The notes beneath the pieces were generated by a model, which was not told where the DNA came from, did no database searches, and saw nothing but the letters and a program-made list of their open reading frames with translations. From an uncultured Sphingomonas sp. (GTDB taxonomy: Bacteria; Pseudomonadota; Alphaproteobacteria; Sphingomonadales; Sphingomonadaceae): a stretch of 64,000 nt of DNA. The position numbers and the translations under genes are program-made. This document shows, one piece after another, positions 19,846-27,547 of the stretch (the stretch's first letter is position 1; each line of letters begins with the position of its first letter). The stretch spans positions 38,037 through 102,036 of the forward strand of contig NZ_CAJYHX010000003.1 in NCBI RefSeq assembly GCF_913774285.1. The letters are read 5' to 3'.

Positions 19846-19856
19846 CGGACAGGTTG
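19846..19856 (+). promoter_or_regulatory. Shared upstream element CGGACAGGTTG, copy at the photolyase/DUF3429 divergent promoter
   Basis: This is an exact 11-base copy of the element at 15828-15838. It ends 32 bases before the DUF3429 start and lies 47 bases from the start of the divergent photolyase operon, so one bound regulator could act on both. TTTT directly precedes it. Confidence 0.5.
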
Positions 19857-19888
19857 AGCGCTGGCGAGGTGCAGGCGATCCCGATCGA

Positions 19889-20335
19889 ATGGAAGAGCCT
19901 GCCTCGCTAGCCCCCGCCGCGCGCCTCCTCGGTTATGCCGGACTGCTGCCGTTGATTGGTTGTGCGGCAGGCCTCGTGCTGCTGCCGATGCACCATGCGT
20001 TGCTGCTCGACGCCGGGTTCGGCTATGCCGCGCTGATCTTTAGCTTTCTCGGCGGGCTCTGGTGGGGGCAGGGCGTCGCGCGTGGCAAGGCGTCCCCCAC
20101 GCTGTTCATCGTCGCCGTAATGCCGTCGCTGGTCGCCTGGGGGCTGATGCTCCTTCGCCTGCTCGGCTGGACCACGGCGGATGCACTTCTGGCGCTTGGC
20201 ATCGCGATCCTCGTCTCCCCGGTGGTCGATCTGATCCTTGCGCGGGGCCAGTCGGTACCGAAAGGCTGGATCGCGCTGCGTCTCCAGCTTTCTACCGGCC
20301 TCGGCGCGCTGACGTTGGCGCTCGCATTGCTCTAA
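19889..20335 (+). CDS. DUF3429 family membrane protein
   Basis: The 148-residue protein has four to five transmembrane helices (LLGYAGLLPLIGCAAGLVLL; YAALIFSFLGGLWWGQG; LFIVAVMPSLVAWGLMLLRL; ALLALGIAILVSPVVDLIL). The GGLWWGQG turn is typical of DUF3429. The function is unknown. It is divergent from the photolyase gene, and DUF3429 genes often accompany photolyases. The start at 19889 gives the normal family N-terminus. Its stop directly abuts the stop of the convergent flavoprotein gene. Confidence 0.85.
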   Translation: MEEPASLAPAARLLGYAGLLPLIGCAAGLVLLPMHHALLLDAGFGYAALIFSFLGGLWWGQGVARGKASPTLFIVAVMPSLVAWGLMLLRLLGWTTADALLALGIAILVSPVVDLILARGQSVPKGWIALRLQLSTGLGALTLALALL

Positions 20336-21283
20336 TCAGGCGGCTGCCGCCGCGCTGCCGATCATCGTGCCGAGATGGTGCCCGGATAGCCAGGCAAGTT
20401 CCACCCGCGGCCCCTGCAGCCAGTCCCCGCAGGCGCCGAGGCGGAGACTGCCGTTCCACAGCGCGCCCTTGTCCACCCCCGGCGTCATCGCGAAGCGCCA
20501 GCGATGCGCGGCAAGATAGCGAACCGGCGGCACCGGCCCGTTCGCATGGGCGAGCAGCGCGTCGAGCAGCGCCTGCGCCACCGTCTCGGGAGCGTCTTCG
20601 AGATGCGCGGTCGACCAGGAGCCATGGCCCTGCACCACCCACGTCTCCCCGGCGTGGCGCCCGGGCTTGGCGCCGTCGCGCGCCGCCCAGCCGATGATGC
20701 CGTGCTGGCGGATGCTGTCGGCGGCGATCGGCACCCGGCCCTCGAACGCCATCATCGCCGTCCAGCAGGGCTGCGAGCGGGCTGCCATGGCGTCGGCCGC
20801 CATCATCAGGTCGTGCGTGCCGAGAATGGCCGCTGCCTGCTCGGCCGGCAGCGCGATGATCGCCGCGTCGAACGGGCCGTGCTGTTGCTCCTGCAGCCGC
20901 ACATGCCAGCCCTGCGCGTTGCGGGTAAGGCCGACGACGTGGTGGCCGAAATGCACCTGATGCGCCGACGCCATGTGGCGGACCGGCGCATTCATCGTCG
21001 GCGTGCCGACCCAGGCATCCGGACCGGCCTCGTCCCACGGGCTGGCTACGCCCTGCGACTGCCAATGCTGCACGAGGCGCCGGAAGCGCTCGTCGCGGAC
21101 GGTGAAATACTGCGCACCATGGTCGAACTGGAGAGTCTCGCCGTCTAGTTCCACCCGCCGCGTTGACATCCGCCCGCCGGGCCCGCGCCCCTTGTCGAAC
21201 AGCGTCACCTGGTGCCCGGCGGCACGCAACTGATCGGCACAGGCCAGGCCGGCAATGCCGGCACCGAGGATCACCACGTCCAT
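20336..21283 (-). CDS. Renalase-like FAD-dependent NAD(P)-binding oxidoreductase
   Basis: The 315-residue protein starts with VVILGAGIAGLACADQLRAA, the FAD dinucleotide fold. FDKGRGPGGRMSTRR follows, which is characteristic of bacterial renalase-like flavoproteins, and FDHGAQYFTVRDE comes next. C-terminal LGACGDWLQGPRVE is the second FAD contact. Bacterial renalases oxidise off-pathway dihydro-NAD(P) isomers; whether that is the reaction here is inference. It follows folE by 14 bases on the minus strand and so is probably co-transcribed with it. Confidence 0.87.
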   Translation of the reverse strand: MDVVILGAGIAGLACADQLRAAGHQVTLFDKGRGPGGRMSTRRVELDGETLQFDHGAQYFTVRDERFRRLVQHWQSQGVASPWDEAGPDAWVGTPTMNAPVRHMASAHQVHFGHHVVGLTRNAQGWHVRLQEQQHGPFDAAIIALPAEQAAAILGTHDLMMAADAMAARSQPCWTAMMAFEGRVPIAADSIRQHGIIGWAARDGAKPGRHAGETWVVQGHGSWSTAHLEDAPETVAQALLDALLAHANGPVPPVRYLAAHRWRFAMTPGVDKGALWNGSLRLGACGDWLQGPRVELAWLSGHHLGTMIGSAAAAA

Positions 21284-21297
21284 CGTCGCGCGCCCGC

Positions 21298-21912
21298 TCA
21301 ATAGCCCATCAGCGACATCAGCTCTGCCCGGCTGCTGCGATCCTCGAGGAAGCAGCCCAGCATCCGGCTGGTCACCATGCCCACGCCGTGGGTCTTCACC
21401 CCGCGCCCGGTCATGCAGCCATGCTGCGCCTCGATCACCACCGCGACGCCGGCGGGTTTAAGGTGCGTCCAGATCGCCTGGGCGATCTCCGCGGTCAGCC
21501 GCTCCTGGATCTGCAGGCGGCGGGCATAGCCGTGGAGCACGCGGGCGAGCTTGGAGATTCCGACCACCCGATCCTTGGGCAGATAGGCGATCGAGGCCTT
21601 GCCGGTGATCGGCGCAAGATGGTGTTCGCAGTGCGACTGGAAGGGGATGTCCTTCAGGAGCACGATCTCGTCATAGCCTGCCACCTCCTCGAAGGTGCGG
21701 GCGAGGTGCATGCCGGGATCTTCCTCGTAGCCGGCGCAATATTCGCGCCATGCCTTGGCATGCCGCATCGGCGTATCGCGCAGACCCTCGCGTTCGGGGT
21801 CCTCGCCAACCCAGCGCAGCAGCGTCCGCACCGCCTCCTGCACCTCGTCGGGGACCAAATCGGCGCCTGTTTCGTTGTCGGCCCGTTCTATATCGTTGCA
21901 GAAGAAGTTCAT
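21298..21912 (-). CDS. folE: GTP cyclohydrolase I
   Basis: The 204-residue enzyme converts GTP to 7,8-dihydroneopterin triphosphate for folate and pterins. It has the zinc and active-site blocks FQSHCEHHLAPITGKASIAY and EAQHGCMTGRGV (both Cys ligands and His), and RVVGISKLARVLHGYARRLQ. AAAGGTAGG before the ATG at 21912 sets the start. It is divergent from the LOV-HTH regulator. A folate-derived antenna (MTHF) serves many photolyases, which gives a rationale for folE in this cluster. Confidence 0.97.
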   Translation of the reverse strand: MNFFCNDIERADNETGADLVPDEVQEAVRTLLRWVGEDPEREGLRDTPMRHAKAWREYCAGYEEDPGMHLARTFEEVAGYDEIVLLKDIPFQSHCEHHLAPITGKASIAYLPKDRVVGISKLARVLHGYARRLQIQERLTAEIAQAIWTHLKPAGVAVVIEAQHGCMTGRGVKTHGVGMVTSRMLGCFLEDRSSRAELMSLMGY

Positions 21913-22002
21913 CGGGCCTACCTTTCGTTTCACCGGCAGCAATTAGCGTGGCGCGCCGGCATCGAGTGTCCTCCACATGAGGAATCCGGGGGAAACCGGG
22001 AA

Positions 22003-22016
22003 CATGGACAAAAGGG
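22003..22016. promoter_or_regulatory. Candidate LOV-HTH operator in the folE/LOV divergent promoter
   Basis: The minus strand reads CCCTTTTGTCCATG. It differs at two of 14 positions from the second part of the EL222 target known as C120 (recalled as ending GCCTTTAGTCCATG). It lies 43 bases before the LOV gene start and about 90 before folE. The match rests on my memory of the C120 sequence. Confidence 0.35.
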
Positions 22017-22058
22017 TATGCAGATTTGCGGCCCCAAAAGGATGCGGAAAGCCGACCA

Positions 22059-22646
22059 ATGCCACTGACCGACATGATCGCCGGAAGCGCCGTCGCCGCG
22101 GTGCTGAGCAACCCCCGACTACCCGACAACCCCATCATCGACTGCAACGACGCCTTCGTTGCGCTGACCGGCTACCAACGCGACGAGATCCTCGGCCGCA
22201 ACTGCCGCTTCCTCGCCGGCGACAAGACCGAGCCGTGGCTCAGCGAAGCGCTGAGCGCCGGGGTGCGCGAGAAGCGGCCGGTGATGGTCGAGATCCTCAA
22301 CTACAAGAAGGACGGCACGCCGTTTCGCAACGCGCTGCTGGTCGCGCCGATCTTCGGCGAGGACGGCGAGCTCGAATATTTCCTCGGCTCGCAGATGGAA
22401 GTCGAAGGGCCGAAGGACGGCACCGCGCACCGCGCCACGATCGCGCGCGACAAGATCGGCGCGCTCTCGCCGCGCCAGCGCGCGGTGCTGATCGCAATGG
22501 CGGCGGGCAAGCTCAACAAGCAGATCGCCTACGATCTCGGCCTGACCGAGCGGACGATCAAGATGCACCGCGCGGCGATGTTCCGCGCGCTGGGCGTGCG
22601 GACCGCGGCGGATGCGGTGCGGATGGCGATCGAAGCCGGCTATTGA
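22059..22646 (+). CDS. LOV-HTH (EL222-like) blue-light transcription factor
   Basis: The 195-residue protein joins an N-terminal LOV/PAS domain (about residues 10-120) to a LuxR-type helix-turn-helix (about 130-192). GRNCRFLAG at 46-54 is the LOV flavin-binding signature, with the photoactive Cys at 49. The HTH part is LSPRQRAVLIAMAAGKLNKQ and TERTIKMHRAAMFRALGV. The order and size match EL222 of Erythrobacter, which dimerises and binds DNA in blue light. There is no receiver domain. The ATG at 22059 has GGAAAG upstream; the frame is open further from a TTG at 22026. It adjoins folE, flavoprotein and photolyase genes, its likely targets. Confidence 0.92.
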   Translation: MPLTDMIAGSAVAAVLSNPRLPDNPIIDCNDAFVALTGYQRDEILGRNCRFLAGDKTEPWLSEALSAGVREKRPVMVEILNYKKDGTPFRNALLVAPIFGEDGELEYFLGSQMEVEGPKDGTAHRATIARDKIGALSPRQRAVLIAMAAGKLNKQIAYDLGLTERTIKMHRAAMFRALGVRTAADAVRMAIEAGY

Positions 22647-22649
22647 GCC

Positions 22650-22684
22650 ACGAAAAAGGGGCGCCCCCCTAGGGACGCCCCTGG
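22650..22684 (-). terminator. Terminator for the small lipoprotein gene (minus strand)
   Basis: AGGGGCG (22657-22663) and CGCCCCT (22676-22682) form the stem; on the minus strand it is followed by TTTTTCG. It separates the convergent LOV-HTH and lipoprotein genes. Confidence 0.75.
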
Positions 22685-22703
22685 TGGGTTCGGCCGGTAC
22701 GGC

Positions 22704-22928
22704 TTACTGCGCGTTGGCGGCCGGCATATCGGCGCCGTTGTCGGGCGCGGCGTTGCCGATCATCGCCTCGGCCTCGGCATTGGCGCGATCCTCGGCGTCG
22801 TTCTGGTAGATCATCGCATTGGCCTCGGGCGCGACGTTCGCGCCGTCGGACAGATTGCCTTCGCCGCCGCCGCATGCCGCAAGCGGCGTCAGCAGGGCTG
22901 CCGCGGCCATCAGGCGAAGCTTGGTCAT
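22704..22928 (-). CDS. Small lipoprotein, 74 aa
   Basis: The signal peptide MTKLRLMAAAALLTPLAAC ends in the lipobox LAAC with Cys19. The mature chain is short, acidic and rich in Ala, Asn and Asp (DRANAEAEAMIGNAAPDNGA), with a GGGEG spacer after the lipid anchor. This looks like a disordered surface or periplasmic lipoprotein. No family is recognised. It has its own terminator and GGAGCAACC near the start. Confidence 0.65.
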   Translation of the reverse strand: MTKLRLMAAAALLTPLAACGGGEGNLSDGANVAPEANAMIYQNDAEDRANAEAEAMIGNAAPDNGADMPAANAQ

Positions 22929-23077
22929 CCGGTTGCTCCTACGTCCAAATCCGTTGCGCAGCCGAAAGAAGCTGCGCGTCAGCCCGCTGCATGGGGCACG
23001 GCGAGCAACGCGTCAAACGCAAATATGTCGCATCGCCGTGACTTTGCCATGTTTCCGCCCGAATTCGGGACGCGCTG
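22929..23077. other. 149-base intergenic region with two palindromes
   Basis: The region separates the small lipoprotein (start side) from the M28 peptidase (end side), both on the minus strand. GCGCAGC (22956-22962) pairs with GCTGCGC (22971-22977). CCCGAATTCGGG at 23058-23069 is a perfect 12-base palindrome nine bases past the peptidase stop and may help end its transcript, though no T-tract follows. No coding signal is seen. Confidence 0.5.
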
Positions 23078-24457
23078 TCACTCGCCCTTTTCGGCGGGAA
23101 CGGCAGCAATGTCTTCCGGTGCGTTGGCCGCGATCGCCAGCATCGATGCCCAAGCCGCGACGTTCTGGCGCAGCTGCGCCGGATCGATCTTGTCGAGCGT
23201 GTCGTCGGGCGTGTGGTGCAGGTCGAAATAGCGCAAGCCATCCTGGTTGAGCCCGATCGTGCCGACGCCGAGCGCCAGGATGGGCTCGACATCGGTGCCG
23301 CCATGCGCCGTGCCGCGACCGCGCTCGATGCCGAGCGGGTAGAGCGCGGTTTCCAGCCGGTCGCCGATCGCCTTGGCGCCTTCGGGCAGGTTGGTCTCGA
23401 ACTTCCAGACGCGGTCGGCACCGAAATCGGATTCCATCGCGAGCACATGGCGCTCCTTGGCATGCGCCTTGGCATAGGCCGCGCCGCCGAAGCCGCCGAC
23501 TTCCTCCGCGCCGAACCAGACGACGCGGATCGTGCGGCGCGGCTGGCCGAGCTTGGCGGCGTGCAGCGCGGCGGCGGTGGTGATCGCCACGCCCGAGGCG
23601 TCGTCGATCGCGCCGGTGCCGAGGTCCCAGCTGTCGAGATGGCCGCCGACGACAATGATGCCCGCGCTCGGATCGCTGCCCGGGATGTCGGCGATCACGT
23701 TGCCGGACTCGGCCTCGCCCTTGAACTGCGGCGTCACGCTCAGCCGCAGCTTGACCGGGCCGCGCTTGACGAGGCGCACCAGCTGCTCGGCATCGGGCAC
23801 CGACAGCGCGGCGGCGGCGATCGGCGACACGCCCTTTGCCCAGGTGGTGACGCCGGTATGCGGATTGCGATGATGGTCGGTGCCGATCGAGCGGATCAGC
23901 ACCGCGGCGGCACCCTTTGTGGCGGCAATGCTCGGCCCGGCGCGGCGGACGGCGCCGTAATAGCCGTACTGCGAACCGTCCTGGGTCGGCACCATCGCAT
24001 GGTCGATAAAGGCGATCTTGCCCTTGAGGCTGCCGGCGGGGACGGCCTGGAGATCGGCCAGCGAGGCGAAATAGACGACCTCGGCCTCAAGCGGCTGCGC
24101 GCCGGTGGAGCCCGAATAGCCGAGCGCGGCGATGGTCAGCTTCTGCGCCGAGCCGCCGAGCACCTCGGCGGTCTCCGCGCCGCGGATCCAGACGGGCATG
24201 CGATAGGTCTCGATGTGCACGTTCTGGAAACCGAGCGCGGTCAGCTTCTTGACGCCCCAGGCGCGGGCGCGAGCCTCGGCCTCGGTGGCGGCGAGGCGCT
24301 GGCCAACCTCGGTGGTGAGGCCTTCCGTCACGTCCCAGGCAACAGTGTCCTGCAGCGCAACGTCGCGCACCTTGGCCACCTGCGCGGCGGTCTGGGCAAG
24401 GGCGGGGAGGGGAAGGGCGAGCGCGGCAGCGGCCGCGAGCAGGAGGCGCTTGGTCAT
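23078..24457 (-). CDS. M28 family secreted zinc aminopeptidase
   Basis: This 459-residue protein has a signal peptide (MTKRLLLAAAAALALPLPALA). A PA-type insert domain at about residues 120-250 contains KGKIAFIDHAMV. The M28 catalytic domain shows GGHLDSWDLGTGAIDDASG (His and Asp ligands), WFGAEEVG (catalytic Glu and Glu ligand), AMESDFG (Asp ligand) and HHTPDDT (His ligand). All five zinc ligands are present. It should act in the periplasm or outside the cell on peptides. It stands alone. Confidence 0.92.
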   Translation of the reverse strand: MTKRLLLAAAAALALPLPALAQTAAQVAKVRDVALQDTVAWDVTEGLTTEVGQRLAATEAEARARAWGVKKLTALGFQNVHIETYRMPVWIRGAETAEVLGGSAQKLTIAALGYSGSTGAQPLEAEVVYFASLADLQAVPAGSLKGKIAFIDHAMVPTQDGSQYGYYGAVRRAGPSIAATKGAAAVLIRSIGTDHHRNPHTGVTTWAKGVSPIAAAALSVPDAEQLVRLVKRGPVKLRLSVTPQFKGEAESGNVIADIPGSDPSAGIIVVGGHLDSWDLGTGAIDDASGVAITTAAALHAAKLGQPRRTIRVVWFGAEEVGGFGGAAYAKAHAKERHVLAMESDFGADRVWKFETNLPEGAKAIGDRLETALYPLGIERGRGTAHGGTDVEPILALGVGTIGLNQDGLRYFDLHHTPDDTLDKIDPAQLRQNVAAWASMLAIAANAPEDIAAVPAEKGE

Positions 24458-24693
24458 GCTGCGGATGCTAACCAGCGGTGGACCGATTGCAATGGGGGGT
24501 GAGCGGTTTGTGAAGCATGTTTAAGCCCCTCCTTCTCGGAGGAGGGCTTGGGGTGGAGGGATGCCAGAACGCTGGTCAGTCTCTGCGAGACACACCCCCT
24601 CCGCCAACCCCCGCGTTGCCAACCCGCGCCCGCATCGCTACATGCCACGCGTCTTTCCAGCATCCAGAATTCTCGCAACGGAGATCCGCCACC
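24458..24693. other. 236-base intergenic region with a repeat-like hairpin
   Basis: This is the divergent space between the M28 peptidase and ettA. At 24532-24549 CCTCC and GGAGG arms flank TTCTC within a C-rich then G-rich stretch, followed by GGGGTGGAGGG and later CCCCCTCCGCC. This resembles a decayed member of the CCCTCC-type palindromic repeats found whole at 37688 and 45443. The ribosome site GGAG of ettA lies at 24679-24683. I see no gene. Confidence 0.45.
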
Positions 24694-26373
24694 GTGGCTG
24701 CGCAGTACGCCTTCGTCATGAAGGACATGACCAAAACCTTCCCCGGCGCCCCCAAGCCGGTGCTCAACAACATCAACCTGCAATTCTACCAGGGCGCCAA
24801 GATCGGCATCGTTGGCCCCAACGGTGCGGGTAAGTCGACGCTCATGAAGATCATGGCGGGCATCGACAAGGATTTCGCCGGCGAGGCATGGCCGGGCGAG
24901 AACATCACCGTCGGCTATCTGCCGCAGGAGCCGCAGCTCGACCCCACCAAGAACGTGCTCGAGAACGTCAAGGACGGCGCGCGCGAAGTGGCGGACATGG
25001 TCGATCGCTTCAACGCCATTTCGGCCGAGATGGGCGATCCCAAGGACGACACCGATTTCGACGCGCTGATGGAGGAGATGGGCGAGCTCCAGGCCAAGAT
25101 CGACGCGGTCGATGGCTGGACGCTCGACAACCAGCTCGAAGTCGCGATGGAAGCGCTGCGCTGCCCACCGTCCGACTGGCCGGTCGAGAACCTGTCGGGC
25201 GGTGAAAAGCGCCGCATCGCGCTGACCCGCCTGCTGATCCAGAAGCCGTCAATCCTGCTGCTCGACGAACCGACCAACCATCTCGACGCCGAAAGCGTCA
25301 ACTGGCTGGAAAACCACCTCAAGGAATATGCCGGCGCGGTGCTGATGATCACCCACGACCGCTACTTCCTCGACAATGTCGTCGACTGGATTCTCGAGAT
25401 CGACCGCGGCAAGTACTTCCCGTACGAGGGCAACTACTCGACCTATCTCGAGAAGAAGGCCAAGCGCCTCGAGCAGGAAGACCGCGAAGCCACCGGCCGC
25501 CAGAAGGCGATCAAGGACGAGCTCGAGTGGATCCGGCAGGGCGCCAAGGCCCGCCAGACCAAGTCGAAGGCGCGTATCGCCAAGTTCGAGCAGCTGGTCG
25601 CCAGCCAGGAAAACCGCACGCCGGGCAAGGCCCAGATCGTCATCCAGGTGCCCGAGCGCCTGGGCGGCAAGGTGATCGAGGCCAAGAACATCTCCAAGGC
25701 CTATGGCGACAAGCTGCTGTTCGAGAACCTCTCGTTCATGCTGCCGCCGGGCGGCATCGTCGGCGTGATCGGGCCGAACGGCGCGGGCAAGTCGACGCTG
25801 TTTAAGATCATCACCGGCCAGGAAACCCCGGACTCGGGCGATATCGAGATCGGCTCGACCGTGCGCCTCGGCTATGTCGACCAGAGCCGCGATCACCTCG
25901 ACGACAGCAAGAACGTCTGGGAGGAAATCTCGGACGGGCTCGATTACATGAAGATCAACGGCCACGACCAGTCGACCCGCGCCTATGTCGGTGCGTTCAA
26001 CTTCAAGGGCCAGGACCAGCAGAAGAACGTCGGCAAGCTGTCGGGCGGTGAGCGCAACCGCGTCAACATCGCCAAGATGCTGAAGCGCGGCGGCAACGTG
26101 CTGCTGCTCGACGAACCGACCAACGACCTCGACGTGGAAACGCTGGGCGCGCTGGAAGAGGCGATCGAGAATTTCGCGGGCTGCGCCGTGGTGATCAGCC
26201 ACGATCGCTTCTTCCTCGATCGTCTCGCGACGCACATCCTCGCCTTCGAGGGCAACAGCCATGTCGAATGGTTCGAGGGCAATTTCGAAGCCTATGAGGA
26301 AGACAAGCGTCGTCGCCTGGGCGATGCCGCCGATCGTCCGACCGCGCTGGCCTACAAGAAGCTGACGCGCTGA
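24694..26373 (+). CDS. ettA: Energy-dependent translational throttle ABC-F protein EttA
   Basis: The 559-residue cytosolic ABC-F protein has two ATPase cassettes. Walker A motifs are GPNGAGKST (both), signatures are LSGGEKRR and LSGGERNR, and Walker B motifs are LLLDEPTNHLDAES and LLLDEPTNDLDVET. The linker between them has the charged arm ERLEQED-like helix. EttA binds the ribosomal E site and gates entry into elongation according to ATP/ADP. A GTG start at 24694 is set by GGAG upstream and the family N-terminus AAQYAFVMKDMTKTFPG. It is monocistronic, with its own terminator. Confidence 0.95.
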   Translation: MAAQYAFVMKDMTKTFPGAPKPVLNNINLQFYQGAKIGIVGPNGAGKSTLMKIMAGIDKDFAGEAWPGENITVGYLPQEPQLDPTKNVLENVKDGAREVADMVDRFNAISAEMGDPKDDTDFDALMEEMGELQAKIDAVDGWTLDNQLEVAMEALRCPPSDWPVENLSGGEKRRIALTRLLIQKPSILLLDEPTNHLDAESVNWLENHLKEYAGAVLMITHDRYFLDNVVDWILEIDRGKYFPYEGNYSTYLEKKAKRLEQEDREATGRQKAIKDELEWIRQGAKARQTKSKARIAKFEQLVASQENRTPGKAQIVIQVPERLGGKVIEAKNISKAYGDKLLFENLSFMLPPGGIVGVIGPNGAGKSTLFKIITGQETPDSGDIEIGSTVRLGYVDQSRDHLDDSKNVWEEISDGLDYMKINGHDQSTRAYVGAFNFKGQDQQKNVGKLSGGERNRVNIAKMLKRGGNVLLLDEPTNDLDVETLGALEEAIENFAGCAVVISHDRFFLDRLATHILAFEGNSHVEWFEGNFEAYEEDKRRRLGDAADRPTALAYKKLTR

Positions 26374-26381
26374 GCCTGAAT

Positions 26382-26425
26382 GCGCCGGGTCGAGCCGAAG
26401 GGCTTGATCCGGCGCTTGCTTTTTC
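26382..26425 (+). terminator. Rho-independent terminator after ettA
   Basis: GCGCCGG (26382-26388) pairs with CCGGCGC (26409-26415), with an inner GAGCC/GGGCTT extension, followed by TTGCTTTTTC. Confidence 0.85.
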
Positions 26426-26440
26426 ACGGTGTATTGCTGC

Positions 26441-26446
26441 TATAGT
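26441..26446 (+). promoter_or_regulatory. Possible -10 element TATAGT
   Basis: TATAGT matches the sigma70 -10 box at five of six positions and lies 29 bases before the next start codon. No good -35 box exists at 17 bases; TTGCTT is 19 bases upstream. Pattern only. Confidence 0.35.
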
Positions 26447-26475
26447 ACGCCTCTCGACTAGAGGGGAGCCCTAGA

Positions 26476-27144
26476 ATGCTTGCACTGATGCTGATCGCCG
26501 CCACGACGATGCCGGACGTGTCGGTGCCCGACGGGTCAAGGCTCCGCGAAGGCAGCGCCTGCTATGCGCTGACCCGTGAGGGCAAGCCGATCGGCCAGAC
26601 CTGGCAGCGGGTCCGCGCCGCGATCGAGGGTTCGACCCCCGTCTGGGACATCATCGTCCACCAGCGCGTGGGCGACGGCAGGTTCGACATGCGCGACCAT
26701 TTCGTGCTGCGCCGCACCGACCTGACCCCCATCCGCATGGACAGCCGCCGCAACGGCGTGGAGCATGTGGCCGTTCGCTATGACGGCGCTGATATCGAAG
26801 TCGCGCGTCCGGGGCAGGAGGTCACCCGCTTCCGCGCCTCGGGGAAGGTGTGGGACGGGAACCTGTGGGGCCTCACCTTCGCCGCGCTTCCGCTCCGCCA
26901 AGGGGGCAGCTATACGGTGCCCTTCTTCCAGTACGACAAGGGCCTCGGCCGCTTCGCGCTGGAGGTCACGGGAAGCGAACAGGTGGACGGGCGCTCCGCC
27001 TGGCGCGTGGACGTCGAAACCGGCGGCGGCGGCCAGACGGTACGCTACCTGATCGGCAAGAACCCGCCAGAGGAACTCGGCACGGAAAGCCCGATGTTCG
27101 GCCAGCGTCTCGGCGGTGACTGCAGCGCGCTGGCCGAACCATGA
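26476..27144 (+). CDS. Hypothetical secreted protein, DUF3108-like
   Basis: The 222-residue protein has a short hydrophobic N-terminus (MLALMLIAATTMPDVSV) that may be a signal. A beta-rich body follows with FDMRDHFVLRRTDLTPIRMD and GKVWDGNLWGLTFAALPL. The pattern of reporting an analyte-like DHFVLR segment and PF/DK strands recalls DUF3108 periplasmic lipid-binding folds, but the match is weak. GGGGAG precedes the ATG. Its stop is nine bases from the convergent acylphosphatase stop. Confidence 0.6.
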   Translation: MLALMLIAATTMPDVSVPDGSRLREGSACYALTREGKPIGQTWQRVRAAIEGSTPVWDIIVHQRVGDGRFDMRDHFVLRRTDLTPIRMDSRRNGVEHVAVRYDGADIEVARPGQEVTRFRASGKVWDGNLWGLTFAALPLRQGGSYTVPFFQYDKGLGRFALEVTGSEQVDGRSAWRVDVETGGGGQTVRYLIGKNPPEELGTESPMFGQRLGGDCSALAEP

Positions 27145-27153
27145 TCCCCGGGA

Positions 27154-27432
27154 TCAGGCGGTGAACCGCTTGGTAAAGCCCTTGTGCGGCTTGTCCTCGG
27201 GCACGGCGACGCTCTCGACATGCTCGACCCGCGCCATGGGCGGGCCTTCGCGGCAGGCCTCGACGAAGAGGCCGAGGGCGGTGTCTTCCCCGGCGGCGAG
27301 CACTTCCACGCGGCCGTCCCGCAGGTTGCGCACCCAACCCGTCAGCCCGCCGCGCTGCGCGGTACGCACCACCCAGTCGCGATAGCCGACCCCCTGTACC
27401 CGTCCCGAAACCAGGATTCGCTGCTGCGCCAT
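27154..27432 (-). CDS. acyP: Acylphosphatase
   Basis: This 92-residue protein hydrolyses acyl phosphates. It shows the full active site: GRVQGVGYRDWV (phosphate loop and catalytic Arg) and TGWVRNLRDGRVEVLA (catalytic Asn). Length and ferredoxin-like strand order are normal. It is a single-gene unit on the minus strand. Confidence 0.93.
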   Translation of the reverse strand: MAQQRILVSGRVQGVGYRDWVVRTAQRGGLTGWVRNLRDGRVEVLAAGEDTALGLFVEACREGPPMARVEHVESVAVPEDKPHKGFTKRFTA

Positions 27433-27547
27433 ACGCTCCCTTTGTACACGCCCGTGCTGTCGGGCCGCGATTACCTGTAGCAGTCTGGCACAGATGGGAA
27501 GCGGGGCAGGGGAACGGTCCGCCGCAACTGGGGCAGACCCCGGCGCG

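Noticed and set aside
21899..21912. TAGGCC just before folE as an EL222 target (it resembles the start of C120)
   Set aside because: It lies at the folE start and is better explained as the ribosome binding region AAAGGTAGG; the other half of the target is absent there.
21998..22020. GGAAC before the LOV-HTH gene as an EcfG (general stress) promoter
   Set aside because: No CGTT- or GTT-type -10 element occurs 16-17 bases downstream.
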